Shown in pieces: positions 5,812-5,828 of a DNA stretch of 5,828 bases. Source of the stretch: Nonlabens sp. (lineage in GTDB: Bacteria > Bacteroidota > Bacteroidia > Flavobacteriales > Flavobacteriaceae); contig JANQTO010000056.1 of NCBI GenBank assembly GCA_030731685.1, forward strand, positions 1 through 5,828, in the 5' to 3' direction. The stretch's first letter is position 1, and the number at the start of each line of letters is the position of its first letter. Position numbers and translations under genes: made by a program. The notes below the pieces were generated by a model. The model was not told where the DNA came from. It made no database searches and saw only the letters and a program-made list of their open reading frames with translations.

Positions 5812-5828
5812 CTGAAATTACTGGCTGC

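Noticed and set aside
1..5828. CRISPR arrays, insertion sequences, phage genes or defence systems
   Set aside because: There are no regularly spaced repeats, transposase motifs, terminal inverted repeats or nuclease/effector domains in any frame.

Overview
The window looks like chromosomal DNA from a marine-type flavobacterium (Bacteroidota, family Flavobacteriaceae). The grounds are moderately AT-rich sequence, protein wording typical of Flavobacteriia, weak or absent Shine-Dalgarno sequences, a TAnnTTTG-type promoter box, and two copies of the palindrome GCTTTCGCGAAAGC. I recall that palindrome as abundant in Dokdonia/Nonlabens-like genomes, but I could not check this. The genus is not determined.

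Left part (1-4679, + strand): a tightly packed operon. It begins with the C-terminal end of a probable TetR-family regulator (to 208). Three bases later comes an ABC transporter of type I secretion architecture without a peptidase domain (212-1876). After another 3-base gap comes an HlyD-family membrane fusion protein (1880-3229). Overlapping that gene by 20 bases is a TolC-like outer membrane channel (3210-4679). Together the three transport proteins would span inner membrane, periplasm and outer membrane and export an unknown substrate, presumably under control of the regulator. No substrate gene is visible.

The main surprise is the ABC protein. Its Walker A motif is perfect, but every other ATPase motif is lost: the A-loop aromatic, Q-loop Gln, LSGGQ signature, Walker B Asp, catalytic Glu and H-loop His. 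The reading frame is intact and the flanking sequence stays collinear with the family, so this looks like an inherited pseudo-ATPase rather than a broken gene. How such a tripartite pump is energised is an open question.

Middle (4680-4787): the gap between convergent genes, holding a perfect 16-bp copy of the palindrome and a bidirectional intrinsic terminator.

Right part: rluF, a 23S rRNA pseudouridine synthase on the - strand (5558-4788), with a promoter box so close to its ATG that the mRNA may be leaderless. The last 270 bases hold no gene I can support. They contain a short degenerate repeat patch, a 17-bp dyad, and a terminator whose polarity points to a - strand gene ending near the right edge.
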